A stretch of 64,000 nucleotides of DNA from Streptomyces marispadix (GCF_022524345.1 NZ_JAKWJU010000002.1:1612001-1676000), one strand, 5' to 3'; positions 22,161 to 31,259 are shown, numbered from the stretch's first letter. The notes: generated by a model not told the origin, from the sequence alone. Numbers and translations are program-made.

Positions 22161-23582
22161 TCACCGCAGGGACCGCCGCAGTGCGTCGATCTCGTCCTGC
22201 GACTGCTGCGCCGCCTCCCCTGGCGTGGTCTGCCCGCTGGTCATCGAGCCGAGGACCTTCGCCACGGGCAGTTCGCCGTTGGTGGCGCCCACGAGAGCGC
22301 CCTCGCCCTGGAGGAACCCCCAGCGCCGCATCACGCTGATGCCGTCGCTCAACTCGTCCAGCAGCTCGTCCGGGTAGATCGAGTCCAGCGGCTTGCGCAC
22401 CTTCGCCTCGACGCCCAGCGGGCTGGAGTGCCAGGCGCGGGTGTACTTGCGGGGATCGTCCGAAGTGCCCTCCCGCACGGGGATCTTGCCTTCGGGCGCC
22501 ATCCCGAACCAGTCCTCGTAGCCGTCGCTGAGCATGTACTTCACGAAGCTGCGGGACGCCTTGGTCTCGGCGGTCTTCGTCACCGCCCAGGAGGTGATCT
22601 CCCCGAACTGCACCGGCTTTCCGCCGTCGGGCCCCTTCATCGCCGTGGTGATGCCGCTGTTGCGCGCGAGGAACTCCTTGTCCTTCTTGCACTGAGGGCA
22701 GCTCGGTACTGCGTCCGCACGCTGCCCGGAAAGCTCGTCCAGCAGGAAGGAGGACCACACCATCATCGGCGACCTGCCCGCGAAGTACGTGGCACGGGTG
22801 GTGTCGACGGTCTGGGTGCCTGGGGCCCCGTGTTCGCGGGCGAGCTCGTCGTACGTGGCGAAGGTGCGGCGGCACGCGGGCGAGTCCAGCGTCACCTTGC
22901 CCTTGTGCGTCAACTGGCAGTCGTTGGCGAGCGCCAGATACTCGAAGCTCTGCTGGGTGAAGACGTCGGACGGGTCGGCCGCCAGCGAGATGCCGTGCAT
23001 GCGGCCCCGGTCGAGCTTCTGTGCCGCCTTGACGGTGCTGCCGTAGTCCTCCGGCGCCGCCAGGCCCGCCTTCTTCAGCAAGTCCTTGCGGTAGACGAGG
23101 AGTTGGACCCAGGCGTCGGAGGGAACGGTCAGCCGGGCCGGGCCGTCGGACGTCAGCTTGAGCGCGTTGGAGTTGAAGGTGTCCTCGCCGAGTTCCTTGA
23201 CGACGGCGGCGGGCGTCTCGGTGTCCAGCAGGCCGTTGCCGTACATCTGCCATGCCTGGCCGAGCGGCAGGGCACCGATGACGTCGGGCAGATTGCCCGA
23301 CGCCGCGGCCGACATGATCAGTTGGGGGAGCTGGCCCTCGTCGACGCCGACGAGTTCGACGTCCACGCCGGTCCTCTTCTCGAAGCGTGCGACGTTCTTC
23401 TTCTCCGCCGCCATGCGCGCCGGGAGATTCTCCAGCGTCCACACCGTGATCTTGCCGTCCGGCCGTTCACTGCCCGACCGGGCGTCCGACGCGCACCCCG
23501 CGAGCAACGCGGCGCTCAGCGTCACGGCCACTGCCGCCGCCGCAGGCTTCCTGGCGCCCCAGCGCCGAGTCCACATCCGCAT
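22161..23582 (-). CDS. Sugar ABC transporter substrate-binding lipoprotein
   Basis: Extracellular solute-binding protein, family 1, 473 residues. It has a lipoprotein signal: MRMWTRRWGARK, a hydrophobic stretch, then lipobox LLAGC with the lipidated Cys near residue 30. The mature part starts with KITVWTLENLPARM, typical of CUT1 binding proteins. The start is chosen at ATG 23582 because a GAGGCAGG site precedes it and it gives a normal signal length; the frame extends to 23636. First gene of the minus-strand uptake operon, divergent from the catabolic operon. Confidence 0.88.
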   Translation of the reverse strand: MRMWTRRWGARKPAAAAVAVTLSAALLAGCASDARSGSERPDGKITVWTLENLPARMAAEKKNVARFEKRTGVDVELVGVDEGQLPQLIMSAAASGNLPDVIGALPLGQAWQMYGNGLLDTETPAAVVKELGEDTFNSNALKLTSDGPARLTVPSDAWVQLLVYRKDLLKKAGLAAPEDYGSTVKAAQKLDRGRMHGISLAADPSDVFTQQSFEYLALANDCQLTHKGKVTLDSPACRRTFATYDELAREHGAPGTQTVDTTRATYFAGRSPMMVWSSFLLDELSGQRADAVPSCPQCKKDKEFLARNSGITTAMKGPDGGKPVQFGEITSWAVTKTAETKASRSFVKYMLSDGYEDWFGMAPEGKIPVREGTSDDPRKYTRAWHSSPLGVEAKVRKPLDSIYPDELLDELSDGISVMRRWGFLQGEGALVGATNGELPVAKVLGSMTSGQTTPGEAAQQSQDEIDALRRSLR

Positions 23583-23640
23583 TCCTGCCTCGTCCTCAAC
23601 CGGCTTCCGCTTTATCGCCATGCATCTCAGCACCACTTCT

Positions 23641-23655
23641 GTCTGTTAACAAGAC
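23641..23655. promoter_or_regulatory. Candidate operator in divergent promoter region
   Basis: GTCTGTTAACAAGAC has matching GTCT/AGAC ends and a central GTTAAC palindrome. It is the most AT-rich symmetric site in the 140 bases between the two divergent operons, the place where a ROK repressor would be expected to act. Inference only. Confidence 0.4.
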
Positions 23656-23722
23656 GTATCCCTCATGTATCTTCGACGGAACTTGAGAAGCCCACGTCAG
23701 AGCCAAGTCTTCGGAGTGCGTT

Positions 23723-24769
23723 GTGGAGCGAGTTGTCCAGTTCACCGGCCCGCGGCAGGTGGAGGTCGCAGAGCACGAGCGTGCGCCGCTGCCGCACGGC
23801 CATGTGCGCCTCCGTACGCTCTACTCGGGCATATCGGCGGGCACGGAGCTGACCGCGTACCGCGGCACCAACCCCTATCTGACCCGCACTTGGGACCCCG
23901 AGGCCCGGCTCTTCCGCGAGGGCGCACCCGGCATCGAATATCCGGTGGCGGGCTGGGGCTACTCCGAAGTCGGGGAAGTCGTCGAGATATCACCGGAGTT
24001 GACTGACACACCGGGGATGCCGCAGGTCGGCGACGTGGCGTGGGGCATCTGGGGCCACCGCAGCGAGGGCGTCGTGCCGGGCGAGCGGCTGGCCGGGCAC
24101 ACCCTGCCGCCGGGGCTCGAACCGCTCGCCGGCGCCTTCGCCCGCGTCGGCGCCATCGCCTACAACGCCGTGCTCGGCGCGGGCATCAACCTCGGTGAGG
24201 ACGTCGCGGTGTTCGGGCAGGGCGTCATCGGCCTGCTGACCACTCGTCTCGCACGACTCAGCGGCGCCCGTGTGATCGCCGTCGACGCCCTCGACGTACG
24301 GCTGCCCGTCGCACGGCGCTACGGAGCGGACGTCACGCTCGACGCCCGCAAGGACGTAGTCGCCGAGCGCATAAGGGAGTCGACGGGCGGACGCGGCGCG
24401 GACGCCGCCATAGAGATCAGCGGCGCCTACCCCGCGCTGCACGAGGCGCTGCGCTCGGTCGCGGTGGGCGGACGGGTCGTGGCCTCCGGCTTCTACCAGG
24501 GCGACGGCGCGGGGCTGCGGCTCGGCGACGAATTCCACCACAACAGGGCCCAGTTGATCTGCTCGCAGATCGGGGGCGTACCCCAGGAGCTGGCGGGGCG
24601 GTGGAGCGTGGAACGGCTTCAGCGCACTTTCCTGGACCTGGTCGCCGAGGAGCGGGTCGACGTGAAGTCGCTCGTCAGCCACGTCGTCCCCGTGGACGAG
24701 GCGGCAGACGCCTATGAACTGCTGGATCGGCGCCCGGCGGAGGCCCTCCAGGTCGTGCTCGAGTTCTGA
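23723..24769 (+). CDS. MDR-family (alcohol-dehydrogenase-like) oxidoreductase
   Basis: Medium-chain dehydrogenase/reductase, 348 residues, starting at GTG 23723. The nucleotide-binding region reads VAVFGQGVIGLLTTRLA, and an N-terminal GroES-like domain is present. The catalytic zinc Cys is replaced (YSGISAGTEL) and the four-Cys structural zinc loop is absent, so it may not use zinc. It leads the plus-strand operon with an isomerase and two glycosidases and probably oxidises or reduces a sugar or polyol from the imported substrate. Confidence 0.82.
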   Translation: MERVVQFTGPRQVEVAEHERAPLPHGHVRLRTLYSGISAGTELTAYRGTNPYLTRTWDPEARLFREGAPGIEYPVAGWGYSEVGEVVEISPELTDTPGMPQVGDVAWGIWGHRSEGVVPGERLAGHTLPPGLEPLAGAFARVGAIAYNAVLGAGINLGEDVAVFGQGVIGLLTTRLARLSGARVIAVDALDVRLPVARRYGADVTLDARKDVVAERIRESTGGRGADAAIEISGAYPALHEALRSVAVGGRVVASGFYQGDGAGLRLGDEFHHNRAQLICSQIGGVPQELAGRWSVERLQRTFLDLVAEERVDVKSLVSHVVPVDEAADAYELLDRRPAEALQVVLEF

Positions 24770-24862
24770 ACCGAAGGGCCCGCTCCCTGATATCCGGAGC
24801 CCCGGCCCTCACCGCCACACCGACCCCCCACGTACGAGCCGCACTTCGCGAAAGGCCCGACC

Positions 24863-25663
24863 ATGTTCACAACCGCCTGCCAGGAACAGCTACTGCCGGG
24901 CGAGACGCTCCAGCAGAAGTGGGACTTCGCCCAAGCCGCGGGCTACGGAGCGATCGAACTGCGAGGAAAGGGCGACTTCCACTTCCGTGACCGGCTGCCG
25001 GAACTGCGCCGGGCGCTGGCGGACGGCGTCGTCATGCCGACCGTGTGCGTCGAGATGCGGCACTTCCTCGGGGCGTTCGACGAGGAGCTGCGCCGCGACG
25101 CCGTCGCCCAGATGAAGTCGCAGCTCTCCGTCATCGCCGAACTCGGCGGCCGGGGCGCGATGACACCGGCCTCCTACGGGATGTTCTCGCGGCGCCTGCC
25201 GCCGTTCGAGCCGCCCCGCAGCGAGGAGGAGGACCGCGAGGTGCTGCTCGCGGGCCTCACCGAGCTGGGCGAGCACGCCGCCCGCGAAGGCGTCGCCCTC
25301 TTCCTCGAACCGCTCAACCGCTACGAGGACCACATGGTCAACAGGCTCGGCCAGGCAGTGGAGTTGATACGGCAGACAGGGCTGGACTCCGTCCGCGTGG
25401 GCATCGACAGCTACCACATGAACATCGAGGAGGCCGACCCTCCCGCCGCCATCCTCGAAGCCGCCCCGTACATCGGACACGCGCAGGTCAGCGACTCCAA
25501 CCGCTTCCAGCCGGGCGCGGGCCACCTGGACTGGCCCGCCTGGCTGGGCGCACTGGAAGCGGCGGGCTACGAGGGCGAACTGGCCGTGGAGTGCAGGCTG
25601 ACCGGCGACCCGGAAGAGGCCGTGCGCTCCATCACGCCGTTCCTCTCACGGGCCGCCGCGTGA
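24863..25663 (+). CDS. Sugar phosphate isomerase/epimerase (TIM barrel)
   Basis: Xylose-isomerase-like TIM barrel, 266 residues. Metal-ligand Glu in LFLEPLNRYEDHMVNR and the later VGIDSYHMNIEE, GHAQVSDSNRF and LAVECRL segments match the AP_endonuc_2 fold. It lies 93 bases after the dehydrogenase, and its TGA overlaps the GTG of the next gene. It likely interconverts a keto/aldo sugar in the same catabolic route. Confidence 0.85.
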   Translation: MFTTACQEQLLPGETLQQKWDFAQAAGYGAIELRGKGDFHFRDRLPELRRALADGVVMPTVCVEMRHFLGAFDEELRRDAVAQMKSQLSVIAELGGRGAMTPASYGMFSRRLPPFEPPRSEEEDREVLLAGLTELGEHAAREGVALFLEPLNRYEDHMVNRLGQAVELIRQTGLDSVRVGIDSYHMNIEEADPPAAILEAAPYIGHAQVSDSNRFQPGAGHLDWPAWLGALEAAGYEGELAVECRLTGDPEEAVRSITPFLSRAAA

Positions 25664-27339
25664 GCGCCGCACCCGCGCCCGCTCCCCGCACGGCAGCCGT
25701 ACGGACCGGGCGGCAGGGACCCACCGGGACGCCCGCACCGCACCGCTTCCCGGGACGGGCCGAACGCGCCCGGCTGCGGCGCGGGGCACACCGTGTGCTG
25801 CTGGGCAACTGGACGGGGACCTCGACCGTCCCCTCACACGGTCTGTATCCGCACCAGTGGAGCTGGGACTCGGCGTTCATCGCCATCGGCCTGCGCCATC
25901 TCTCCGCGACCCGCGCGCAGCGGGAGCTGGAGACGCTGCTGGGCGGCCAGTGGGGCGACGGGCGCATCCCGCACATCGTCTTCAACTCCCGTGTGCCGCA
26001 GGACGCTTACTTTCCCGGGCCCGGCTTCTGGCGCTCGTCCACCGCCGGGCGGTCCCGCGGCGCGGGCGCCCCCCTCGACGCCGAGACCTCCGGGATCGTC
26101 CAGCCGCCGGTGCACGCGTTCGCCGCCTGGCTGGTGCACTGCGCCGACCCGGACGCCTCGCGCCGCCGAGGCTTCCTCGCCCGGGTGCAGCCGAGACTCG
26201 CGGCATGGCACCGCTATCTCGCCGACGAGCGCGATCTGGGCGGCGGCGGACTGGCCGCGGTGGTGCACCCCTGGGAGCCCGGCATGGACAACAGCCCGTG
26301 CTGGGACGGGCCCCTCTCCCGTGTCGAGCCCGCCCCCGCGGGCTCCTTCCGGCGAGCAGACCTCACACACGGCGCCGCCGCCGAACGCCCCACCGACCTC
26401 GACTACGGGCGCTACGTGGCGCTCGCCGCCGCCTACCGCGACCACGGCTACCGCGACGCGGACGCGCCGCACCCCTTCGCCGTCGAAGACCCCTCCTTCA
26501 ACGCCCTGTTGATCGTCTCGGAGCATGCGCTGGCCGCCATCGCCCGCGAACTCGGCGGCGATCCCGCACCGCATCGTGAGCGTGCCGCCGCACTGACCGA
26601 CGCCCTCGTACGCCGGTCGTGGTCGCCGCAGGCGGGCCAGTTCCTGTGCCGGGATCTGCGCGGGGAACTGCGCGATCAACGCGGGGAACTGCGCGGGGAT
26701 CAACGCGTCGATTTGCGCGGGGATCTGCGCGGCGACGAGGGAACGGATCAAGCCGCTTCGGCCGGTACACGACGGGAAGACGCCACCCGCCGGCCGTCCG
26801 GCGGCCCCCCTCCCGGCACCCTCATCGGCGCACGCAGCGCCGCCGGCCTCCTGCCGCTGATCGCCCCCGGTCTGCCCGCCCACGTCACCGCCGCGCTGCT
26901 GCGTACCGTCACGGGTGAGCACTTCGGACTGGGCGACAGCGTGCGTCTGCTTCCCAGCTACGACCTGCGCGGGCCCGCGTTCGACCCGTACCGCTACTGG
27001 CGGGGCCCGGCCTGGTTCAACGTCAACTGGCTGCTGGAGCACGGACTGCGGCGCTGCGGGGAGAGCGAACGCGCCGATCTGCTGCGCGCCGACGTGCTCG
27101 GCGCGGCAGCCGCCTCACGCTTCGCCGAGTACCTCGACCCGTACACCGGCGAAGGCCGTGGCGCACGCGACTTCAGCTGGACCGCCGCACTCGCGCTGGA
27201 TCTGCTGAAGGGGCCGGATTCAGGCCATGAGTGCGAACAAGAGGTTCAGCGGGCCGGATTCACGTCAATGAGCGGTAAAGAGCCCGCACCCGAGCCACGT
27301 GAGTCACCCGGGCGGTCCGAGCCCGAGGAAGGATTCTGA
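25660..27339 (+). CDS. GH63-like six-hairpin glycosidase
   Basis: Glycoside hydrolase of 559 residues with an (alpha/alpha)6 fold, resembling GH63 mannosylglycerate/glucosylglycerate hydrolases. Typical segments: SHGLYPHQWSWDSAFIAIGL, EPGMDNSPCWDGPL, VEDPSFNALLIVSEHALAAI, FDPYRYWRGPAWFNVNWLL. Start GTG 25660 overlaps the isomerase stop; the long open frame upstream is a shadow. An Arg/Asp/Gly-rich insert of about 30 residues (RGELRDQRGELRGDQR...) interrupts the domain near residue 330 and comes from a tandem DNA repeat. A 50-residue tail follows the domain. Substrate inferred by resemblance only. Confidence 0.8.
   Translation: MSAAPAPAPRTAAVRTGRQGPTGTPAPHRFPGRAERARLRRGAHRVLLGNWTGTSTVPSHGLYPHQWSWDSAFIAIGLRHLSATRAQRELETLLGGQWGDGRIPHIVFNSRVPQDAYFPGPGFWRSSTAGRSRGAGAPLDAETSGIVQPPVHAFAAWLVHCADPDASRRRGFLARVQPRLAAWHRYLADERDLGGGGLAAVVHPWEPGMDNSPCWDGPLSRVEPAPAGSFRRADLTHGAAAERPTDLDYGRYVALAAAYRDHGYRDADAPHPFAVEDPSFNALLIVSEHALAAIARELGGDPAPHRERAAALTDALVRRSWSPQAGQFLCRDLRGELRDQRGELRGDQRVDLRGDLRGDEGTDQAASAGTRREDATRRPSGGPPPGTLIGARSAAGLLPLIAPGLPAHVTAALLRTVTGEHFGLGDSVRLLPSYDLRGPAFDPYRYWRGPAWFNVNWLLEHGLRRCGESERADLLRADVLGAAAASRFAEYLDPYTGEGRGARDFSWTAALALDLLKGPDSGHECEQEVQRAGFTSMSGKEPAPEPRESPGRSEPEEGF
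26652..26738 (+). repeat. Intragenic degenerate repeat (CTGCGCGGGGAT/CAACGC units)
   Basis: Short units CTGCGCGGGGA[AT] and GATCAACGCG alternate over about 87 bases inside the GH63-like gene, in frame, and encode (L/Q)RG(E/D) repeats. The unit length stays divisible by three so the frame is kept. Confidence 0.65.
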
Positions 27340-27343
27340 CCCT

Positions 27344-29374
27344 GTGAATGCCACCGAGCACCGCCTGCTCGTCCACGAAGGCACCTTCGCGGTGCTCGGC
27401 CCCTCCGGTGACGTCAGCGGCCCGCCCGGCTGGGCGCTGCCCAGCGCGCAGTCCGAAGGCACGGTCCCGGAGGGCCTGTTCGTACGGGACGCCAGGCATC
27501 TCAGCCGCTGGCAGCTCACCGTCGACGGCTCCTCCCCCGCCGTTCTCGTGCCCGCGTCCCACTCCCCCGACTCGGACTTCGGCGGCACCGCCGTACTCAC
27601 CCCGCACGGCACCCGCGAGGAGCCGCCCGCCTACACCGTCTTCCGTGAACAGGCCGTCGTCAGCGGCGAGTTGACCGAACGCATCCGCCTGACCAGCAAC
27701 CTCGGCGAGGCCACGACCGCCCGGCTGACGCTCACCGCGGACGCCGACTTCGCCGACCAGTTCGAGCTGCGCTCCGACCACCGCTCCTACGACAAGCGGC
27801 ACACCGTACGCACGCACGAAGTACGCCCCGACGGTGTCGAGTTCGGCTACCGGCGCGGCGAGTGGCACTCCCGTACGAGCATCACGGCCGAGCCGCCCCC
27901 GGCCACCGTCGACGAAACCGGCAGCTCCGCACGGCAGTTGGGCTGGCTGCTGGAGCTGGCGCCGCACGGCACGGCCGAGTTGACGCTGCGCGTCACCGCG
28001 CATCCGCACGGCGCACCGAAGCGCCGCGCCCCCACCGGCGCACCGCCGGGCGGCGCACCGGGCGAGGTGATCGCGTGGCTGAAGTCCCGTACGGACGCGT
28101 TCACTTCGGCGGAGCCCGTTCCCTCCCGGCTCACCGACTGGCCGGAGCTGGCCCGCGCCTGCGAGCAGGGACTCGTCGACCTCGCCGGTCTGCGCGTCGC
28201 CGCCCGCGGGCCTGACGGCGAGGAACTGCTCATCCCCGGCGCCGGAGTCCCCTGGTTTCTGACCCTCTTCGGCCGCGACTCGCTCCTCACCTCGCTCTTC
28301 GCCCTCCCCTGCCGTCCACAGCTCGCCGAGCACACCCTGCTCGCACTCGCCGCCACCCAGGCACGTGAGGACGAGCCCGAACGCCTCGCACAGCCAGGGA
28401 AGATCGTCCACGAGGTACGCAGCGGAGAACTCGCCCACTTCGGCCAGGTCCCCTACGGGCGCTACTACGGCTCGGTCGACTCCACGCCCCTCTTCCTGAT
28501 CCTTCTCGCCGCGTACACCGAGCAGTCGAGCGAGAACGGCGGCGCCGAAGAGGCACAGCTCGCCGCCCGGCTGGAGCCGCAGGCACGCGCCGCCGTCGAC
28601 TGGATGTTCACCCACGGCGGCCTCGACGAGCACGGCTATCTCGCCTACCACGCACACGAAGGCGGCCTCACCAACCAGAACTGGAAGGACTCCCCCGGCG
28701 CCGTCTGCACCGCCGACGGCACACGCCCCAAGGGCGCCGTCATGGTCGCCGAAGTGCAGGGCTACGCCTACGACGCACTGTGCCGCATCGCCCGGCTGGC
28801 CCGTACGGTCTGGAAGGACGACGCCTACGCCGACCGGCTCGCCAAGGCCGCCGCCGCCCTCCGCGAACGCTTCGAGTCCGACTTCTGGATGCCGGAGAGG
28901 AACTTCCCGCTGCTCGCCCTCGACGACGGCGGCACCCGCGCCGACGCCCTCGCCTCCGACGCCGGGCATCTGCTGTGGTCCGGCATCCTCGGCCAGGAGG
29001 CAGGCGAGCAGGTCGGCCGCCGCCTGATGGAGGACGACTTCTTCTCCGGCTGGGGCGTGCGCACGCTGGCCTCCGGCCAGGCGCCCTACCACCCGCTCTC
29101 GTACCACCGCGGCAGCATCTGGCCGCAGGACAACGCCGTCATCGCCCTGGGACTCGCGCGCTACGGGCTGCACGAGGAGGCCCGCACACTGGCCGCGGGC
29201 ATGGTCGAGGCCGCCGCCCGGCAGAACTACCGGCTGCCCGAGGTGCTCGCCGGCTACAGCCGCAGCGACCACCCCGACCCCGTCCCCTATCCGCATGCCT
29301 GCTCCCCGCAGGCGTGGGCGGCTGCGACGCCACTCGCGCTGCTCACCGCCGTGGGGGACGCGCCGGGCACCTGA
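27344..29374 (+). CDS. Amylo-alpha-1,6-glucosidase / glycogen-debranching-type enzyme
   Basis: 676 residues: N-terminal beta-domain of the GDE_N type (EGTFAVLGPSGDVSGP...EGLFVRDARHLSRWQL) and a C-terminal (alpha/alpha)6 GDE_C domain (GVPWFLTLFGRDSLLTSLFA, VDSTPLFLILLAAYTE, SYHRGSIWPQDNAVIALGL). The GTG at 27344 is chosen, 4 bases after the previous stop, with AGGAAGG upstream. It is the last gene of the operon and has its own terminator. Probably trims branched or alpha-linked oligosaccharides after uptake. Confidence 0.87.
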   Translation: MNATEHRLLVHEGTFAVLGPSGDVSGPPGWALPSAQSEGTVPEGLFVRDARHLSRWQLTVDGSSPAVLVPASHSPDSDFGGTAVLTPHGTREEPPAYTVFREQAVVSGELTERIRLTSNLGEATTARLTLTADADFADQFELRSDHRSYDKRHTVRTHEVRPDGVEFGYRRGEWHSRTSITAEPPPATVDETGSSARQLGWLLELAPHGTAELTLRVTAHPHGAPKRRAPTGAPPGGAPGEVIAWLKSRTDAFTSAEPVPSRLTDWPELARACEQGLVDLAGLRVAARGPDGEELLIPGAGVPWFLTLFGRDSLLTSLFALPCRPQLAEHTLLALAATQAREDEPERLAQPGKIVHEVRSGELAHFGQVPYGRYYGSVDSTPLFLILLAAYTEQSSENGGAEEAQLAARLEPQARAAVDWMFTHGGLDEHGYLAYHAHEGGLTNQNWKDSPGAVCTADGTRPKGAVMVAEVQGYAYDALCRIARLARTVWKDDAYADRLAKAAAALRERFESDFWMPERNFPLLALDDGGTRADALASDAGHLLWSGILGQEAGEQVGRRLMEDDFFSGWGVRTLASGQAPYHPLSYHRGSIWPQDNAVIALGLARYGLHEEARTLAAGMVEAAARQNYRLPEVLAGYSRSDHPDPVPYPHACSPQAWAAATPLALLTAVGDAPGT

Positions 29375-29400
29375 CGCCCGCGCCCGCGCCCCTCACACCG

Positions 29401-29440
29401 CCGCCCCCGGCCGCCGCTTCCCCCCGGCGACCGGGGGCGG
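29401..29440 (+). terminator. Terminator of the glycosidase operon
   Basis: CCGCCCCCGG (29401-29410) pairs perfectly with CCGGGGGCGG (29431-29440), followed by CTTGTT. It lies 26 bases after the glycosidase stop. Confidence 0.75.
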
Positions 29441-29460
29441 CTTGTTCGGTGGATGTGGTG

Positions 29461-29610
29461 CCTGCGGTGCCTGCGGTGCCTGCGGTGGAGCGGGCCCTTA
29501 CCCCGCGACTCGGTGCGCACGGCTCCGGTCCGTACAGCGTTCGTGCATGCAGCGTTCGTGACGCAGTGTTCGTGCGCGCAGTGTTCACACTCGCAGCGTT
29601 CGTACGTACA
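29461..29610. repeat. Two clusters of short tandem repeats before dodecin
   Basis: Three perfect 9-mers CCTGCGGTG (29461-29487), then about five degenerate ~15-mers built on GCAG(C/T)GTTCGTG (29534-29610). Both lie in the 321-base gap between the glycosidase and dodecin genes, which otherwise shows only the terminator and the dodecin promoter region. Confidence 0.6.
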
Positions 29611-29695
29611 GCCGGGCGGAGCTGCGTAAGCCGGGCGTATCAGGGCACCGGGGAGGGGCACGACGGACGACGGCCGGACATGGTGGAGGTCCCGT

Positions 29696-29923
29696 ATGAG
29701 CGAGCACACCTACCGGGTGACCGAGATCGTCGGCACCTCGCACGAGGGCGTGGACGCCGCGATCCGCAACGCGGTCAGCCGGGCCTCGGAGACGCTGCGG
29801 CACCTGGACTGGTTCGAGGTCACACAGGTACGCGGCCAGATCGAGGAAGGGCGCATCGAGCACTACCAGGTCTGCATGAAGGTCGGATTCCGGCTGGAGA
29901 GCGGAGAATCCGCCGGGACCTGA
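29696..29923 (+). CDS. Dodecin family flavin-binding protein
   Basis: 75-residue protein with the full dodecin pattern: YRVTEIVGTSHEGVDAAIRN, the central HLDWFEVTQVRGQI with the flavin-stacking Trp, and a final beta strand YQVCMKVGFRLE. Dodecins form dodecameric shells that store or buffer flavins. Single gene with its own upstream region. Confidence 0.93.
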   Translation: MSEHTYRVTEIVGTSHEGVDAAIRNAVSRASETLRHLDWFEVTQVRGQIEEGRIEHYQVCMKVGFRLESGESAGT

Positions 29924-30200
29924 GCGGACACGCCCAGCCCGGCCCGGCCTGAGCCGGTCCTGAATCCGGGCCCGGCAGTGGGCTGAGGCTGGCAGTGGGC
30001 CTGGGCCCGGCATGGTCGAGCCCGGGCCCCGGCCGGGTTCGGGTCCCGGCCCGGGCCCGGGCCACCTGCCGACGTCGTCTGCCGCGGAGCATCCCGGCAG
30101 GGCGCTGCTCCTGGTCCCGGCAGACGTCACGGCAGGGCGTCGAGGATGAGCGGCGGGTCAGAGCGCCCCGCAAGAGGCGCCCACGCTCCCTCAGCGCGTC
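29924..30200. other. GC-palindrome-rich non-coding spacer
   Basis: 277 bases between convergent genes, full of GGGCCCGG, CCGGGCCC and GGCAGTGGGC blocks that can fold into several hairpins. Likely transcription termination for dodecin and the alcohol dehydrogenase; no gene seen. Confidence 0.5.
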
Positions 30201-31259
30201 TCAGGATTTCGGCGACTCGGGCTTCACGACGGTCACACCCGGCGTCGCCGGTACGGGAATGTCCATCTCCATCAGCGCGGCAGGCGCCTCGTCCAGGTCG
30301 ATCGTGCGCCGTACCAGCAGCTCGGGATGGAGCACCCCGGACTCGACGAGGCCCAGCAGCGCCGGGTACTCGTGCGCCTGGATGCCGTGGCTGCCGAGCA
30401 GCTCCAGCTCATGCGCGACGACCCGGTCCATCGGGATACGGGGCGACTGCTCGTCGGGCGGCAGCAGCCCCACCTGCACATGCCGTCCCCTCCTGCGCAG
30501 ACTCCGTACGGACGCGCAGCAGGTACGCGGGTCGCCGAGGCAGTCCAGCGACAAGTCCGCGCCGCCGCGCGTGATTTCGAGAACGCCCGAGGCCGCGTCC
30601 TCCACATCGGACACGTCCACGGTCGCCTCGGCACCGAGGTCGCTTGCCACCTTCAGCGCCGCCGCCGAGATGTCCACCGCCACGACCCGCGCACCGCACG
30701 CCACGGCCACCATCACCGCGGAGAGCCCCGTACCGCCGCAGCCGTGCACGGCGACCCACTCACCGGCCGTGACACGGCCCTGCCGTACGACCGCGCGGTA
30801 TGCCGTACCGAAGCGGCAGCCAAGCGCCGCCGCGGCGGGAGACTTCAGCGAATCGGGAAGCGGAACGAGATTGCCCTCCGCGTTGTCGATCGCGACGTAC
30901 TGGGCGAACGACCCCCAGTGGCTGAAGCCCGGCTGCGTCTGCCGCTCGCACACCTGCTGGTTGCCCGTGATGCACTGCGTGCAGGTGCCGCAGCCGCACA
31001 CGAACGGCACGGTCACGCGCCGCCCGACCCAGGGCAGACCGGAACCTGAACCGGCTGCCACTACCGTTCCCGCGAACTCATGGCCGCCGACGTGCGGCAG
31101 CTTCACATCCGGATCATGGCCCCGCCACGCATGCCAGTCGCTGCGGCACAGACCGGTGGCATCGACTTCGATCACCACGCCGCCTGGGGCCGGTGCGGGG
31201 TCGGGTACCGAACGGAGCGCGGGATGCTGCCCGAACTCTTCGTAGACGATGGCCTTCAC
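30201..31259 (-). CDS. Zinc-dependent alcohol dehydrogenase
   Basis: Medium-chain Zn alcohol dehydrogenase, 352 residues. Catalytic zinc ligands in TGLCRSDWHAW and GGHEFAG; the structural zinc loop CGCGTCTQCITGNQQVC is complete; the cofactor motif is VHGCGGTGLSAVMVA. I choose GTG 31259 (VKAIVYEEFG), the normal family start; the frame runs up to 31292 and no clear ribosome site distinguishes them. Single gene. Confidence 0.86.
   Translation of the reverse strand: MKAIVYEEFGQHPALRSVPDPAPAPGGVVIEVDATGLCRSDWHAWRGHDPDVKLPHVGGHEFAGTVVAAGSGSGLPWVGRRVTVPFVCGCGTCTQCITGNQQVCERQTQPGFSHWGSFAQYVAIDNAEGNLVPLPDSLKSPAAAALGCRFGTAYRAVVRQGRVTAGEWVAVHGCGGTGLSAVMVAVACGARVVAVDISAAALKVASDLGAEATVDVSDVEDAASGVLEITRGGADLSLDCLGDPRTCCASVRSLRRRGRHVQVGLLPPDEQSPRIPMDRVVAHELELLGSHGIQAHEYPALLGLVESGVLHPELLVRRTIDLDEAPAALMEMDIPVPATPGVTVVKPESPKS

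Noticed and set aside
25045..25659. Upstream extension of the GH63-like gene through the isomerase
   Set aside because: It overlaps the isomerase gene in another frame; GTG 25660 gives the typical stop/start overlap.
29950..30070. GGGCCCGG-rich stretch as a special repeat element
   Set aside because: It looks like ordinary GC-rich intergenic palindromes near convergent gene ends, without a stable repeat unit.
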